64,000 bases of DNA from Salipiger sp. CCB-MM3 (GTDB taxonomy: Bacteria; Pseudomonadota; Alphaproteobacteria; Rhodobacterales; Rhodobacteraceae). The notes beneath the pieces were generated by a model, which was not told the DNA's origin, did not search any database, and saw only the letters and a program-made list of their open reading frames with translations. Shown here piece by piece: positions 17,028-25,810 of the stretch. Positions within the stretch are counted from its first letter, which is position 1; each line of letters opens with the position of its first letter. The DNA is taken from assembly GCF_001687105.1 (NCBI RefSeq), contig NZ_CP014595.1, forward strand, positions 2,431,001 through 2,495,000, in the 5' to 3' direction. The translations under genes were made by a program, and so were the position numbers.

Positions 17028-17767
17028 CGATGACCAAGGATTCAGACATGGCCGACATGCCCAATATTTCCCAAGAGTGCTTCCGCCCGGTCGACCCGGC
17101 GGCGCTGTTCCCCGCCACGCGCAGCACGCATAAGCCGCGCATCCTCATCCTCTACGGCTCGCTGCGCGAGCGCAGCTTCTCACGCTTCGCGGCGGAAGAG
17201 GCGGGGCGGCTGCTGGAGGCGTTCGGCGCCGAGGTGCGCATCTTCGATCCACGCGATCTGCCGCAGACCGACACTACCGGGCCCGATCACCCCAAGGTGG
17301 CCGAGCTGCGCGATCTGGTCACCTGGTGCGAGGGCATGGTCTGGTCCTCGCCCGAGCGGCACGGCTCGATGACCTCGATCATGAAGGCGCAGATCGACTG
17401 GATTCCGCTCTCGCTCGGCTCGGTGCGCCCGACGCAGGGCAAGACGCTGGCGGTGATGCAGGTCTGCGGCGGCTCGCAATCGTTCAACACCGTCAACCAG
17501 TTGCGCATCCTCGGGCGCTGGATGCGGCTGCTGACCATCCCCAACCAATCCTCGGTCGCCAAGGCATGGGACGAGTTCGATGAGGCGGGGCGGATGAAAC
17601 CTGCGCCCTATTACAACCGCATCGTCGACGTGATGGAGGAGCTGGTGAAGTTCACCCTGCTGACCCGCGACATCAAGGAGCATCTCGTCGACCGCTATTC
17701 GGAACGGGTGGAGAGCCATGCCGAGCTGTCGGCGCGGGTGAACCAGTCCAAGGCCGCCTCGGAATGA
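17024..17767 (+). CDS. arsH: ArsH, NADPH-dependent FMN reductase
   Basis: This 247-residue flavodoxin-like protein has the FMN phosphate loop [12 protein letters not shown] and the family signature [19 protein letters not shown]. ArsH oxidises trivalent organoarsenicals such as methylarsenite to the less toxic pentavalent forms and also reduces quinones and azo dyes with NADPH. ATG 17024 overlaps the acr3 stop; ATGs at 17030 and 17048 are alternatives. Its presence suggests exposure to methylated arsenicals, not only inorganic arsenite. Confidence 0.93.
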   Translation: MTMTKDSDMADMPNISQECFRPVDPAALFPATRSTHKPRILILYGSLRERSFSRFAAEEAGRLLEAFGAEVRIFDPRDLPQTDTTGPDHPKVAELRDLVTWCEGMVWSSPERHGSMTSIMKAQIDWIPLSLGSVRPTQGKTLAVMQVCGGSQSFNTVNQLRILGRWMRLLTIPNQSSVAKAWDEFDEAGRMKPAPYYNRIVDVMEELVKFTLLTRDIKEHLVDRYSERVESHAELSARVNQSKAASE

Positions 17768-17792
17768 CCCGTCGCGCCGGGCGCTCTAGCCT

Positions 17793-19130
17793 ATGACACA
17801 TCCGCAGGGAGGGGCTTTCGCGGGTGGACGTCTCGCGGGCGGATTGGCCCGTGTCGGCGGCGGCATTGACCGGGCGTGGCGGGCCGTGGGGCTCGACCCC
17901 CACGGTTTCGCGCAGCGACAGCCGGAGCGGGCGGAACGGCTGGCGATCTGGCTTCTGGGGGTCGGCGCCACCGTGGGGTATGGCGCGCTCTATTACATCT
18001 TCGCCGCTCTGCTGCTCAGTTGGGAGAGCGTGCAGCCGTGGGGTACCGAGGTCGGCAAGGGCTGGCTCACGCTCGCCTTCATGTGCGCGACGCTGACCGG
18101 TGCCGCCGTCTCGCCCTTCGCCGGGCGGATGGTGGACCGGGGCCGGGGGCGCTGGCTGCTGAGCGTTGGCATGGCGCTGGGGGCGCTGTCGCTGCTGCTG
18201 CTGGCCTCGGCGCAAAGCTATTGGATGTTCCTGCTGGCATGGCTCGGCCTTGGCATCGCCGAGGGCTGCTGCCTTTACGAGCCGTGTTTTTCCTTCGTCA
18301 CTCGCACCACCCATGACCGCGCGCGGGCCAACATCACCCGCATCACGCTGGTGGCGGGCTTTGCCTCGACGCTGGCCTATCCCTCGGGCGCCTTTCTGGC
18401 CGAAGCCTTGGGCTGGCGCGGCGCGGTGCTGTGCTTTGCCGGGGCGGTGGTTCTGATCGGGCTGCCCGCGATGTTCGCGGGTGCGACGATGCTGGAATGC
18501 TGCCCCGAGGACAGCCACACGCCCGAGCGCCGGGCCGAAGACCGCGCGGCCTTTGTCGCGGCCCGTGCGCGCCCGGAATTCTGGCTGATCCTTGTCGCCT
18601 TCTCGCTGATCGGGCTCGCCTATGCGCTGGTGCTGACCCATATCATGCCGATCCTCACAGACCGCGGGCTGAGCCTTGGTCAGGCGGTTCTCGCGGCGTC
18701 GATGTTCGGGCCGATGCAGGTTGCCGGGCGCTTGGCGATGATGCTGGCGGGCCACCGGGCGTCGGGGCTGAAGGTGGCGGCGACCTCCTTTGGCGGCATC
18801 CTCTGTGCCATCGCGGTGCTGCTGTTCATCGTGCCCGCGGCGCCCTTGGCGGGGTTTGCCTTCGCGCTGCTTTTTGGCGCCAGCTTTGGCCTTGTCAGCA
18901 TTCTCAAGCCGGTGGTCATGGCCGAAGTGCTGGGCCGCCGCGCCTTCGGCATGATCGCGGGGTTCATGGCGGTGCCGTTCCTGATCGTCGCCTCGGTGGC
19001 ACCGCAGGCGGGGGCGCTGCTGTGGCGTGTCGGCGGCTACGATCTGGCGCTTGGGGTGGCGCTGGTGGCGGCGCTGCTGGCGCTTTTGGTGCTGTTGGTC
19101 CTGATCCGGCGGTTGCGGCGCGGCTGGTGA
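17793..19130 (+). CDS. MFS transporter at the end of the arsenic cluster
   Basis: This 445-residue protein has twelve probable membrane helices and an N-terminal cytoplasmic tail of about 45 residues. The MFS loop 2-3 motif is recognisable as GRMVDRGRGRWLL, and the protein is related to monocarboxylate/oxalate-formate type MFS members. It starts 25 bases after arsH on the same strand and is probably in the same transcript. A role in arsenical export is inferred from position only; there is no gapdh partner as required for ArsJ function. It is convergent with the next LysR gene, 6 bases away. Confidence 0.82.
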   Translation: MTHPQGGAFAGGRLAGGLARVGGGIDRAWRAVGLDPHGFAQRQPERAERLAIWLLGVGATVGYGALYYIFAALLLSWESVQPWGTEVGKGWLTLAFMCATLTGAAVSPFAGRMVDRGRGRWLLSVGMALGALSLLLLASAQSYWMFLLAWLGLGIAEGCCLYEPCFSFVTRTTHDRARANITRITLVAGFASTLAYPSGAFLAEALGWRGAVLCFAGAVVLIGLPAMFAGATMLECCPEDSHTPERRAEDRAAFVAARARPEFWLILVAFSLIGLAYALVLTHIMPILTDRGLSLGQAVLAASMFGPMQVAGRLAMMLAGHRASGLKVAATSFGGILCAIAVLLFIVPAAPLAGFAFALLFGASFGLVSILKPVVMAEVLGRRAFGMIAGFMAVPFLIVASVAPQAGALLWRVGGYDLALGVALVAALLALLVLLVLIRRLRRGW

Positions 19131-19136
19131 GGCCTG

Positions 19137-20021
19137 TCAGGCCGCCAGTTCGCGCCCCAAAAAGTCCAGAAGCTCTTGCACCCGGCGCGCGCCATTGCCG
19201 CGCTGGGGCGAGACCGCGTAAAGGTTGGTCGCCTCGTCGGTGAACTCCTCCAATGCGGTCTCCAGCCGTCCGGCGGCCAGATCGTCGGCAATGTCAAAGC
19301 TGGATTTGTTGACCACCCCGGCACCTGCCACCGCCCATTCGCGTAGGGTCTGACCATCGTTCACCTGCCGGTTGCCCATGATCCGAACGCGGAACCGGCT
19401 GCCATTCTCGCGAAAGCCCCAATAGGCCTGCAGCCCGGTCGGCCCGCCCAGCACAAGGCAATTGTGCTGTGCCAATTCGCGCGGGTGGCTGGGTTTGCCG
19501 TGGCGGCGCCAGTACTCGGGCGCGGCGCAGACGCATTTGCGCCCGCGCAGCAGCAGCCTTGCGCGCAGGTCAGAGTCCTGCAGCGGGCCGGTGCGGATGC
19601 CGATGTCGAACCCGCCTTCGACAAGATCGACCACCTGATCGCTGAGCAGCATCTGGATCGTCAGCCCCGGATGCAGCCGCATGAACCGGTCGACCAGTGG
19701 CGCCACCCGCTGCCGGCCGAAGTCATTGGTGGCGGTGAGCCGTATCTCTCCCGAGAGCGGCCCCTTGTCGGAAAACCCGGTCATCACATCATCGACGTCC
19801 GACAGGATACGGCGGCATTCCCCCAAGAACCGCTCGCCCTCGGGGGTGAGCGAAAGCTGCCGCGTGGTGCGCAGCATCAGCTGGGTGCCGAACATATCCT
19901 CGAGCTGCTTGAGCCCATGGGTCACCGTCGACGGCGCGACCCCCCAGGCGCGCGCCACGGCAGAGAGGTTTCCGGCTTCGGCGATCGCCATGAAGAGCCG
20001 CATTTGGCGCAGCGTGTCCAT
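19137..20021 (-). CDS. LysR-family transcriptional regulator
   Basis: This 294-residue regulator has a winged helix-turn-helix (about 5-64, AGNLSAVARAWGVAPSTVTHG region) and an effector domain of the CrgA/PecT-like class. It is divergent from the four-gene catabolic operon beginning at 20139. The 117-base gap contains a T-N11-A box and a 22-base perfect palindrome, making control of that operon likely. The inducer is unknown, presumably a substrate of the pathway. Confidence 0.92.
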   Translation of the reverse strand: MDTLRQMRLFMAIAEAGNLSAVARAWGVAPSTVTHGLKQLEDMFGTQLMLRTTRQLSLTPEGERFLGECRRILSDVDDVMTGFSDKGPLSGEIRLTATNDFGRQRVAPLVDRFMRLHPGLTIQMLLSDQVVDLVEGGFDIGIRTGPLQDSDLRARLLLRGRKCVCAAPEYWRRHGKPSHPRELAQHNCLVLGGPTGLQAYWGFRENGSRFRVRIMGNRQVNDGQTLREWAVAGAGVVNKSSFDIADDLAAGRLETALEEFTDEATNLYAVSPQRGNGARRVQELLDFLGRELAA

Positions 20022-20023
20022 TG

Positions 20024-20038
20024 TTCGATTTCCTCGAA
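20024..20038. promoter_or_regulatory. T-N11-A LysR box
   Basis: TTCGA-TTTCC-TCGAA is a perfect dyad containing T-N11-A (20025 to 20037), the standard LysR-type recognition geometry. It begins 3 bases upstream of the LysR start codon, as expected for an autoregulatory site. Confidence 0.55.
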
Positions 20039-20047
20039 AAGAGCTTT

Positions 20048-20069
20048 GGATGAAATGGCCATTTCATCC
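20048..20069. promoter_or_regulatory. 22-base perfect palindrome, probable operator
   Basis: GGATGAAATGG (20048-20058) is followed directly by its exact complement CCATTTCATCC (20059-20069). The site lies 10 bases beyond the T-N11-A box and 69 bases before the operon start, so it may serve as an activation or repression site. Confidence 0.6.
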
Positions 20070-20138
20070 CTCAGTCGAATTCTATCTCTTGCAGAGCGGG
20101 TGACCAGACCCGCAAGCACAGAAGTTTCAGGAGGCTCC

Positions 20139-21188
20139 ATGCCGCAACACCACGCGCTTGTCGCCGGCGGACTCGGCGTGATCGGACGCAATCTCGTGAC
20201 CCATCTGGCCGACGAGCTTGGCTGGCAGGTCACCGCGATTTCGCGCCGGACGCCGGATTTCGACACCGCCGCCCGCTATGTCTCGACCGATCTGCGCGAC
20301 GCCGAGGCAAGCCGCGCCGCGCTCGCCGAGGCGGGCCCGTTCACCCATGTCTTCTACGCCGCCTATCAAGAGCATGACGACCCCGCCGAGCAGGTGAGCG
20401 CCAACCTCGAGATGCTGCGCAACTGCGTCAGCGCGGCGGCGGAGGTCTCGCCCGAGTTGCAACGGGTGCTGCTCTTTGAGGGGGCGAAATACTATGGCGC
20501 GCATCTTGGCGCGTTTCCCACTCCGGCGCATGAGGACGACCCGCGCGTCATGCCGCCGATGTTCTACTACGATCAGGAGGACTGGCTCACCGCCTACGCC
20601 GAGGGCAAGCCTTGGGAGTATGTGGTGATGCGCCCCGACGTGGTCTGCGGCTTCGCGATCGGCAACCCGATGAACCTTGCGATGGTGATCGCGGTCTATG
20701 CCGCCATCTGCAAGGAGTTGGGGATGCCGCTGCGCTTTCCCGGCTCGACCACATGCTATGGCAAACTGGCGCAGCTCACCGATGCGGCGCAATTGGCCGA
20801 AGGCTCTGCATGGGCCGCGACCGAGGCACCGGCGGGCACGGCCTACAATCTCACCAACGGCGACATCTTCCGCTGGCGCCACCTGTGGAAGCGCGTCGCC
20901 GCGCATCTGGATATGGACCCCGCCGAGCCGATGCCGATCTCGCTCAGCGAGATGATGGCCGACAAGGGCCCGCTGTGGGAGGAAATGCAGGCCAAATACG
21001 GCCTCCTCGACGTGCCCTTCGAAAAGATCGCCGCATGGGGCTTTGGGGACTTCATCTTCAACTGCGATTGGGACGTGATCTCCTCCACCACACGCATTCG
21101 TCAGGCCGGTTTCGGAACCGTCGTGGACAGTGAGGAGATGGTTCTGAGACTGATTGACGAATTCAAAGAACGAAAGGTAATCCCATGA
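20139..21188 (+). CDS. PRISE-type SDR (enone/iridoid-synthase-like reductase)
   Basis: This 349-residue cytoplasmic reductase belongs to the progesterone 5-beta-reductase/iridoid synthase-like (PRISE) family. The NADPH loop GGLGVIG lies at 10-16. The unusual active-site pair of this family is visible: Lys117 in FEGAKYYG and Tyr143/144 in MFYYDQEDWL. MNLAMVIAVYAAICKELG, GMPLRFPGS and NGDIFRWRHLWK are also characteristic. The expected reaction is 1,4-reduction of an activated enone. The frame is open far upstream, but ATG 20139 has a CAGGAGG site. It overlaps the next gene by 4 bases. Confidence 0.85.
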   Translation: MPQHHALVAGGLGVIGRNLVTHLADELGWQVTAISRRTPDFDTAARYVSTDLRDAEASRAALAEAGPFTHVFYAAYQEHDDPAEQVSANLEMLRNCVSAAAEVSPELQRVLLFEGAKYYGAHLGAFPTPAHEDDPRVMPPMFYYDQEDWLTAYAEGKPWEYVVMRPDVVCGFAIGNPMNLAMVIAVYAAICKELGMPLRFPGSTTCYGKLAQLTDAAQLAEGSAWAATEAPAGTAYNLTNGDIFRWRHLWKRVAAHLDMDPAEPMPISLSEMMADKGPLWEEMQAKYGLLDVPFEKIAAWGFGDFIFNCDWDVISSTTRIRQAGFGTVVDSEEMVLRLIDEFKERKVIP

Positions 21189-21736
21189 CCGACAAGAAAA
21201 ATTTCCGCGGTGTCGAGCACATTGGCATCACCGTTCCGGCCTATGAGAACGCCGTCGCTTTCTTCGAGAAGGTCTTTGGCGCCGAGGTGCTCTACTCGTT
21301 GGTGACCAAATCCGGTGATCCGCTCACCGCCGAAGAGATCGGGTCCAAGAACGGCTTGCTGAAAGGCACCGCGATCGTGGCCGTCTCGATGCTGCGCTTT
21401 CACAATGGCCCCAACCTCGAGATCTTCGAGATCGACCGCCCGCGCGGTGAGGGCAAGGCCAGCATCTCGGACCTCGGCATCAGCCACTTCAGCGTCACCG
21501 TCGAGGACGTCGAACAGGCCGCGCGTGATTTCGCCGCTGCCGGAGGCCAGATGCTGGAGGGGCCTTATGACCTTGGCGGTCAGGAAGAGGGGCCCGGCAA
21601 TCGCGGCGTCTTCGGTCTCACGCCTTGGGGTCTGCTGATCGAGTTCGAACAGCTGCCCGCGCCGATGCACTATGATGGCTCGCCGGACGCCAAGCGCTGG
21701 CTGCCCGAGCCGCTGCACAGCAAAGAGGAGGCCTGA
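21185..21736 (+). CDS. VOC-family (glyoxalase/dioxygenase fold) protein
   Basis: This 183-residue protein has paired beta-alpha-beta-beta-beta modules. His12-region HIGITVP and a late E in LIEFEQLP are candidate metal ligands, as is H in ISHFSVTV. Members are lyases, isomerases, epimerases or ring-cleaving dioxygenases, and the sequence alone does not decide. It is embedded between PRISE and SDR genes (4-base overlap upstream, 1-base gap downstream), so it acts in the same pathway. Confidence 0.82.
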   Translation: MTDKKNFRGVEHIGITVPAYENAVAFFEKVFGAEVLYSLVTKSGDPLTAEEIGSKNGLLKGTAIVAVSMLRFHNGPNLEIFEIDRPRGEGKASISDLGISHFSVTVEDVEQAARDFAAAGGQMLEGPYDLGGQEEGPGNRGVFGLTPWGLLIEFEQLPAPMHYDGSPDAKRWLPEPLHSKEEA

Positions 21737-21737
21737 G

Positions 21738-22448
21738 ATGAGCCTCAACGACAAAACCGTTCTGGTGCTCGGCGGCTCGTCGGGCATCGGGTTCGGCGTC
21801 GCGAAGGCGGCGCAGGAGGCGGGCGCCAAGGTGACCATCGCCTCGCGCAGCCAAGAGAAGATCGACGCGGCGCTGGACCGGCTCGCGGCAGGCGCGGCGG
21901 GTGTGACGCTCGACACCGGCGATGCCGAGGCGCTGGAGCGGTTCTTCGGCAAGAACGGGCCTTATGACCACATCTTCTGCTCTGCCTCCTCGACCAAGGT
22001 CGCGGCGGTGCGTGAGCTGCCGCTGGAGGACGCATATGCCTCGTTCAACTCGAAGTTCTGGGGCGCGTACCGGTTGGCGCGCGCGGCGAAGATCCGTGAC
22101 GGCGGCTCACTGACCTTCACCTCGGGCTTTCTGTCGGTCCGGCCCAAACCCGGGGCCGCGATCCAAGGCGCGATCAACGCCGCGCTCGAAGGTTTGGCGC
22201 GCGGGCTGGCGCTGGAACTGGCACCGGTGCGGGTCAACTGCGTCTCGCCCGGCCTGATCAAGACCGAGATGTACGACACGCTCGAAGGCGACGGGCGCAA
22301 GGCGATGTTCGACGGCGCGGCCGAGAAGCTGCCGGTGGGGCAGGTGGGTCTGCCCGAGCATATCGCCGTGCAGGCGCTCGCCTTCATGCAGAACCCCTAT
22401 ATGACCGGCTCCACCGTCTTTGTCGAAGGCGGCGGCGCGCTGGTCTGA
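21738..22448 (+). CDS. Short-chain dehydrogenase-like protein without YxxxK
   Basis: This 236-residue protein has the SDR cofactor motif GGSSGIG (12-18) and the C-terminal VSPGLIKT segment. The catalytic serine is S129 (FTSGF). Where Tyr and Lys normally follow at +13 and +17, the sequence has Ile142 and Ile146 (GAAIQGAINAALE). This matches a known divergent SDR subgroup that lacks the canonical tetrad, so the mechanism must differ or the protein may not be a normal dehydrogenase. It starts 1 base after the VOC gene stop. Confidence 0.85.
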   Translation: MSLNDKTVLVLGGSSGIGFGVAKAAQEAGAKVTIASRSQEKIDAALDRLAAGAAGVTLDTGDAEALERFFGKNGPYDHIFCSASSTKVAAVRELPLEDAYASFNSKFWGAYRLARAAKIRDGGSLTFTSGFLSVRPKPGAAIQGAINAALEGLARGLALELAPVRVNCVSPGLIKTEMYDTLEGDGRKAMFDGAAEKLPVGQVGLPEHIAVQALAFMQNPYMTGSTVFVEGGGALV

Positions 22449-22468
22449 CAGATCAAAGGAGACACGAC

Positions 22469-23416
22469 ATGCAAAAGAAATCCCTTGGCAGCACCGGCTT
22501 CGATATCTCGCCCATCGTCTTCGGCGGCAACGTGCTGGGCTGGACCACCGATGAGGCAGAGAGCTTTCGCGTGCTCGACGCTTTCATCGACCACGGCTTC
22601 GACACGATCGACACCGCCGACGTCTATTCGGCTTGGGTCGATGGTCACACCGGCGGCGAGTCCGAGACCGTGCTGGGCAAATGGTTCGCCGCGCGCCCCG
22701 GCATGCGCGACAAGGTGAAGATCTTCACCAAGGTCGGCTCCGATATGGGCGGCGAGGGCGAGAAGGGCCTTGGCGAGGCGTGGATCCTCAAGGCCGTGGA
22801 CCGCTCTCTGGAGCGCATGCAGATCGAGACGATCGACCTTTACTTCTCGCATTGGCCCGACCCTGAAACGCCGCATGAGGTGACGCTGGGCGCCTATGAC
22901 ACGCTGCTGAAGTCCGGCAAGATCCGCGCCATTGGTGCCTCGAACTACGATGCCAAGCTGCTCGGCGATGCGCTGGCGGCCTCGAAGGACAAGGGGCTGC
23001 CCGCCTATCAGGTGATCCAGCCCGAATATAACCTCTTCGACCGCGGCGCCTTCGAGGGGCCATTGCAGACGCTCTGCACCGAGAACGACATCGGCGTGGT
23101 CACCTACTTCAGCCTCGCCGCCGGGTTCCTCAGCGGCAAATACCGCTCGGAGGCCGACCTCAAGGGCCGCCAGCGCGCCGGAATGGTCGAGAAATACCTC
23201 ACCGAGCGCGGCATGAAGCTGCTGGACGTGCTCGAAGATGTGGCCAGCGCGCATGGCGCCAAGCCTGCCGAAGTGGCGCTGGCATGGCTCATCCACCGCG
23301 AGGGCGTCACCGCGCCGATCGCCAGCGCGACCAGCGTCACGCAGGTCGAAAGCTTCGCCAAGGCGGCCTCGCTGAAGCTGTCGGAGGAGGACATGGCGCG
23401 GCTCACCGCGGCCTGA
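22469..23416 (+). CDS. Aldo/keto reductase
   Basis: This 315-residue TIM-barrel NADPH-dependent oxidoreductase has the catalytic tetrad Asp51, Tyr53 (TADVYSAW), Lys88 (FTKVGS) and His128 (FSHWPD). It is the last gene of the four-gene operon, 20 bases after the SDR, with AAAGGAG as ribosome site. It belongs to the YdhF/YajO-like broad-substrate class. In the operon it probably interconverts a carbonyl and an alcohol of the same substrate; identity unknown. Confidence 0.92.
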   Translation: MQKKSLGSTGFDISPIVFGGNVLGWTTDEAESFRVLDAFIDHGFDTIDTADVYSAWVDGHTGGESETVLGKWFAARPGMRDKVKIFTKVGSDMGGEGEKGLGEAWILKAVDRSLERMQIETIDLYFSHWPDPETPHEVTLGAYDTLLKSGKIRAIGASNYDAKLLGDALAASKDKGLPAYQVIQPEYNLFDRGAFEGPLQTLCTENDIGVVTYFSLAAGFLSGKYRSEADLKGRQRAGMVEKYLTERGMKLLDVLEDVASAHGAKPAEVALAWLIHREGVTAPIASATSVTQVESFAKAASLKLSEEDMARLTAA

Positions 23417-23445
23417 GCTTCAGCAATCTGCGCTGCCCCCTGATG

Positions 23446-23507
23446 CCTTCGTCTAGACGAAAATATCCCGGGGGAGCCCGCCACAGGCGGTCGGGGGCAG
23501 CGCCCCC
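23446..23507 (+). repeat. Modular intergenic repeat, copy A
   Basis: In plus orientation: CGTCTAGACG palindrome, AAAATATCCCGGGGG, the variable hairpin CCGCC-ACA-GGCGG (23478-23490), then the fixed hairpin GGGGGC-AGC-GCCCCC (23493-23507). It sits between the aldo/keto reductase and the convergent LacI gene and probably terminates transcription. Confidence 0.75.
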
Positions 23508-23555
23508 AAACGGCCTTCCGCCGCGGTCCGCTCAGCGGGCCGCGGCACAGACGTT

Positions 23556-24578
23556 TCAGCAATTCTCGCCGATGAGAATCTCGAACGGCAGCGAGGTCTG
23601 CACTTCCGCGCCCGACTTGCCGCCTTCGAGCAGGCGCACCATCGCGTGTACCGCCTCGCGGGCGATGGCCTCGCCGGGGTGCGACAGGATCATGTCGATC
23701 CGTCCCGAAACCAGCGCCGAGCGGGTGCGCTCGGTGAGTTCCGTGCCGATCAGCAGCGGCGGGCGATCATGGCTGCGCAGCGCCTCTGCCGCCCCTTCAA
23801 GCCCGCCCCCGGCCAGCATGATGGCGGCAAGATCGGGATGCTCGTGCAGCAGCGCCGTCACCACCTGCTGCGCGCGCGCATCGCTTTCGTCGGTGCTGGG
23901 CGCTTCGAGGATGCTCAGGCCCGAGCCGGTCGCGCCTTGGATGAAGGCGCGGAAACTGGCGGCATGGGATTGCTGGCACAGATAGCGCGGGTTGCCGGTC
24001 ATCAGCGCGACCTTGCCGCCCTGCGGGCAGAAGCGCTGCACGAACCAGCCCGCCGAGCGCCCGAGTTGCCAGTCGTTGGACCCGACAAAGCCGCGGCGGT
24101 GCTTGGACGAGATATCCGACAGCATCGCCACCACGGGGATGCCGCGCGCGTGGAGTTCCTCGACGGCCATATTGACCTGTGGATGGTCGATGCAGACGGC
24201 GGCGATGGCGTCGCATTTCTCGCCGAGCGCCAGCAGCGCCTCGGCGGTGCGTTCAGGGCAGGGGCCCGAGATATGCGAGAAGATCGCGCGGCCCTGCACG
24301 CTGGTCAGCCCGGCGATCTCGCGGCTGATCTGCTGGCTCATCAACTCATAGTAAAGCCGCGAGCGGTCGTTGAGCAGAAAGCCGAAGCTGCGGGCGGGCG
24401 CTTCGATGCCACGGCGGCTGCGGATCGAGCCGACGGCGTGAAAGCCGATGCGCTCTGCGGTGGCCAGCACATGTTCGACGGTGGCGGGCTTTACCTTGCC
24501 GCGTCCGCTGAGGATGCGGTCGATGGTGGAGACGCTGACATGCGCCTCGCGGGCAAGGTCGGAAATGGTGAGTCGCAT
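23556..24578 (-). CDS. LacI-family transcriptional regulator
   Basis: This 340-residue regulator has a LacI helix-turn-helix (MRLTISDLAREAHVSVSTID) and hinge (about 1-60), then a type I periplasmic-binding-protein effector domain. ATG 24578 begins exactly at the DNA-binding domain; in-frame upstream starts add unstructured residues. It is divergent from the dehydrogenase operon starting at 25060 and convergent with the aldo/keto reductase operon. The ligand is probably a sugar or polyol, by family. Which neighbour it controls is open, though the divergent one is more usual. Confidence 0.9.
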   Translation of the reverse strand: MRLTISDLAREAHVSVSTIDRILSGRGKVKPATVEHVLATAERIGFHAVGSIRSRRGIEAPARSFGFLLNDRSRLYYELMSQQISREIAGLTSVQGRAIFSHISGPCPERTAEALLALGEKCDAIAAVCIDHPQVNMAVEELHARGIPVVAMLSDISSKHRRGFVGSNDWQLGRSAGWFVQRFCPQGGKVALMTGNPRYLCQQSHAASFRAFIQGATGSGLSILEAPSTDESDARAQQVVTALLHEHPDLAAIMLAGGGLEGAAEALRSHDRPPLLIGTELTERTRSALVSGRIDMILSHPGEAIAREAVHAMVRLLEGGKSGAEVQTSLPFEILIGENC

Positions 24579-25059
24579 GGACGGGGCGGCCTTTTGCGCA
24601 AACGATAGCAGGATCCCCTCCCTCGCGTCACCTTCTAGGGCAGGCATGGTGGGCATTGCAATCCCGTCGTGCTGCTGAGGGAATGACCCTCATGGTGACG
24701 TGATCTTTCTTTCATTTCGACGCGCCATGAGGGAAAGCCGGATCCGCGGCACACCTTTGCATACGGCTCTCTTGTGGCGCGCGCCGCGACCACATACCGC
24801 AGGGGCAGCCCCCGGCGGCGGCGGATTCCTCCCATATCCGATGTGCGCCGCCGGGAGTTTCACCCCGCGCGTTCCGGCCCCGGCGCGCCCGGCGACCTCC
24901 CATGGGGCCACGGCCACCCTTGTGGCCGGTCCAAGCCAGATATGTTGCCGCCGTCCGATCCAGTCGTAGCGGGCCGCCTTGCCTCGCCTGCGCGTGGCGG
25001 GTCTTTCCGGCCTTCTTCGTCCGGCCCGGACATCGGTACACAGCCAAGAGGTGTTCCGT
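24579..25059. other. Divergent region with a LacI-side palindrome
   Basis: This 481-base region holds no convincing gene. TGAGGG (24676-24681) and its complement CCCTCA (24687-24692) form a spaced dyad about 100 bases upstream of the LacI start and could be an operator. The rest is GC-rich, with short complementary runs such as GGCCAC/GTGGCC near 24910-24930, but nothing decisive. Confidence 0.45.
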
Positions 25060-25791
25060 ATGAACCGAAGAGAAGCGCTGTTCTCGCTCGGCTCGATGGC
25101 CGCCGCAGGGGGGCTCGCCTCCCGCGCCGGTGCTGTCGAACTGCGTGGCGTGCCCAAGCCCACCGAGATGTCCGCCGACCACCTGCCGACCCCCGCCCGC
25201 ACCGGCGGCGGTTTCCGGGTGCTGACCGAAGAGACCGACCAGAAGACCGTCAAGGCCGTCTTCGATCGTCTGATCCCCGCGGATGACTTCGGTCCCTCCG
25301 CCTCCGAAGCGGGGTGCCTCGAGTTCCTCGACGACCAGCTTTCCGGCGACTACGGCGCGGGCAAAGCGCTCTACCTGCAGACGCCGCTGCGTCCCGAGAT
25401 CGAAGAAGAGATCATGGGCTCGCCGCAGTTCCTCGCCACCCCGCGCGAGCGCTACGAGACCGGCCTCAAGGCGCTCGAAGCCTATGCGCAGGAGAACGAC
25501 CAAGCGGCGTTCCACGCGCTCTCGCCTGACCGGATCGACGAGATCCTGACCGGGCTGGAAGCGGGCGAGATCAGCCTTGGCGACGATGTCGACGGGCAGG
25601 CCTTTTTCGAGCTGATGCTGCAGAACGCGCGTGAAGGCTATCTGGCCGACCCGCTCTATGGCGGCAACCGCGACATGGCGGGCTGGAAGATGATCGGCTT
25701 CCCGGGCGCGCGCTACGACTACCGGCCCTATGTGGATCGGCGCAACGAGGACCTGGGCCTGACGCCCGTCAGCCTCATCCCGAACGACTAA
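25060..25791 (+). CDS. Gluconate 2-dehydrogenase subunit 3-like small subunit
   Basis: This 243-residue protein begins NRREALFSLGSMAAAGGLASRAG, a signal with a twin-arginine-like start that allows export with the folded flavoprotein partner. The mature part fits the gluconate 2-dehydrogenase gamma-chain family (KAVFDRLIPADDFGPSASEAGC region near 67-88, and a conserved C-terminal GGNRDMAGWKMIGFPGA). It binds and chaperones the large subunit. Two more subunit genes follow with gaps of 19 and 3 bases. ATG 25060 was chosen at the signal; the upstream in-frame ORF has no signal. Confidence 0.85.
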   Translation: MNRREALFSLGSMAAAGGLASRAGAVELRGVPKPTEMSADHLPTPARTGGGFRVLTEETDQKTVKAVFDRLIPADDFGPSASEAGCLEFLDDQLSGDYGAGKALYLQTPLRPEIEEEIMGSPQFLATPRERYETGLKALEAYAQENDQAAFHALSPDRIDEILTGLEAGEISLGDDVDGQAFFELMLQNAREGYLADPLYGGNRDMAGWKMIGFPGARYDYRPYVDRRNEDLGLTPVSLIPND

Positions 25792-25810
25792 GGCCAAGGA
25801 GACACCAACA

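Noticed and set aside
19464..20138. Upstream part of the long frame ending at 21188
   Set aside because: It runs through the LysR gene antisense and has no protein family. The PRISE gene starts at ATG 20139 with a good ribosome site.
24690..25253. Frames in the LacI-dehydrogenase gap
   Set aside because: Their translations are Pro/Arg/Gly-rich, unlike any protein family, and they overlap the real small subunit or its promoter.
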